Source: an uncultured Verrucomicrobiota bacterium (GTDB taxonomy: Bacteria; Verrucomicrobiota; Verrucomicrobiia; Limisphaerales; UBA1412). Taken from it: a DNA stretch of 64,000 nt. A program made the translations under genes and the position numbers. How positions within the stretch are numbered: position 1 is the stretch's first letter; every line of letters starts with the position of its first letter. The stretch lies in the NCBI GenBank assembly GCA_944389455.1, contig CALXMK010000009.1, positions 48,981 to 112,980 on the forward strand, in the 5' to 3' direction. Below, piece after piece: positions 63,721-64,000 of this stretch. The notes below the pieces were generated by a model, which had not been told where the DNA came from, ran no database searches, and saw only the letters and a list, made by a program, of their open reading frames with translations.

Positions 63721-64000
63721 ATGAATAGAAGATGTTTATACGGAATAATGGCGCTTTCCATGGCTCTTGGAGTGGGAAGCATAGGCGCGGCAGACGCGCT
63801 GCTTTCCCCAGGCGATAAAATTGTCGCAGTGGGAGGATCGTTGATTAATCAGAGCAGATATCCGGCTGCAGAAACACCGGGTTACGCAGTTGATCATAAT
63901 TTTTCAACAAAATACTTAAATTATGGAAAACTCAATACTGGTTTTATAGTAACCCCTACTTGGGGAGCATCAACCATTAAGAGTATTCTTTTTGTCACGG
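63721..64000 (+). CDS. Secreted protein, N-terminal part (window edge)
   Basis: The gene begins at the ATG and runs off the right edge. The signal peptide (GIMALSMALGVGSIGAADA) is followed by a mature part reading LLSPGDKIVAVGG and VDHNFSTKYLNYGKLNTGF. The pattern of a named property followed by DxxxSTKYLN...xGF resembles discoidin/F5-8C-like or PEP-CTERM-type secreted proteins of Verrucomicrobia. The C-terminus, which would show a sorting signal, is outside the window. The 250 bases before it are AT-rich and hold no gene that I can see. Confidence 0.75.
   Translation, partial: MNRRCLYGIMALSMALGVGSIGAADALLSPGDKIVAVGGSLINQSRYPAAETPGYAVDHNFSTKYLNYGKLNTGFIVTPTWGASTIKSILFVT

Overview
The window looks like chromosomal DNA of a Gram-negative bacterium of the Planctomycetes-Verrucomicrobia-Lentisphaerae group, most likely a Verrucomicrobiota member. 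This is inferred from the mix of genes, not from a marker gene: Tat-exported Gfo/Idh/MocA oxidoreductases, an exosortase with an EpsI partner, GH78 and GH43 enzymes, an S46 peptidase, DUF4126 and DUF4230 membrane proteins, and BspA-type leucine-rich repeat proteins. Genes are densely packed on both strands, with many 4-base overlaps and clear intrinsic terminators.

Layout. 1-5.4 kb: end of gap, a broken AAA-ATPase/PD-(D/E)XK gene, a dimeric dUTPase, a GspF-type protein, a Tat-exported split-Soret-like cytochrome, pyrF and a small secreted protein. 5.5-10.3 kb: a MocA oxidoreductase, an MsbA-type exporter and a GlcD-type FAD oxidase. 10.5-13.1 kb: ECF sigma factor, anti-sigma-like protein and a secreted effector-like protein. 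13.1-20.9 kb: CDF transporter, DinG-family helicase, S46 peptidase and LOG protein. 20.9-24.1 kb: an accessory islet with a group II intron relic, two LRR proteins and a second copy of the broken ATPase gene. 24.1-29.5 kb (minus): UbiA-like protein, sugar isomerase, rsmA, queE, Lrp regulator and TPR protein. 29.7-34.2 kb: WecA/MraY-type transferase, a second MocA protein and an iscU-iscS pair. 34.3-40 kb (minus): glnE, holA and a DUF151 gene, then a decayed tandem duplicate of the DUF151-holA segment. 40.3-42.2 kb: serine recombinase followed by 1.3 kb of AT-rich DNA with two pseudoknot-like repeats. 42.2-45.8 kb: phosphodiesterase-like lipoprotein, tRNA-Arg, glnB and glnA. 45.9-52 kb (minus): flippase-like protein, AMP-ligase, DUF4230, lysA and lysC. 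52-58.9 kb: GH43, exosortase/EpsI/sugar transferase/epimerase cluster, DUF4126 and ruvX. 59-63.5 kb (minus): GH78 rhamnosidase and an ABC ATPase with a small membrane protein. The window ends inside a secreted-protein gene.

How the genes work together. glnB, glnA and glnE form a nitrogen-control set: glnB keeps Tyr51 and glnA keeps the adenylylation tyrosine that GlnE would modify. lysC and lysA are the first and last enzymes of lysine synthesis. The GH78, GH43 and MocA genes suggest use of plant or algal polysaccharides. The exosortase block with a polyprenyl sugar transferase points to surface polymer assembly and protein sorting.

The most unusual signals are a cysteine desulfurase whose PLP-binding lysine is an arginine although it is translationally coupled to iscU, paired pseudoknot-like repeats beside a recombinase, and a fossil holA start that reveals a tandem duplication.
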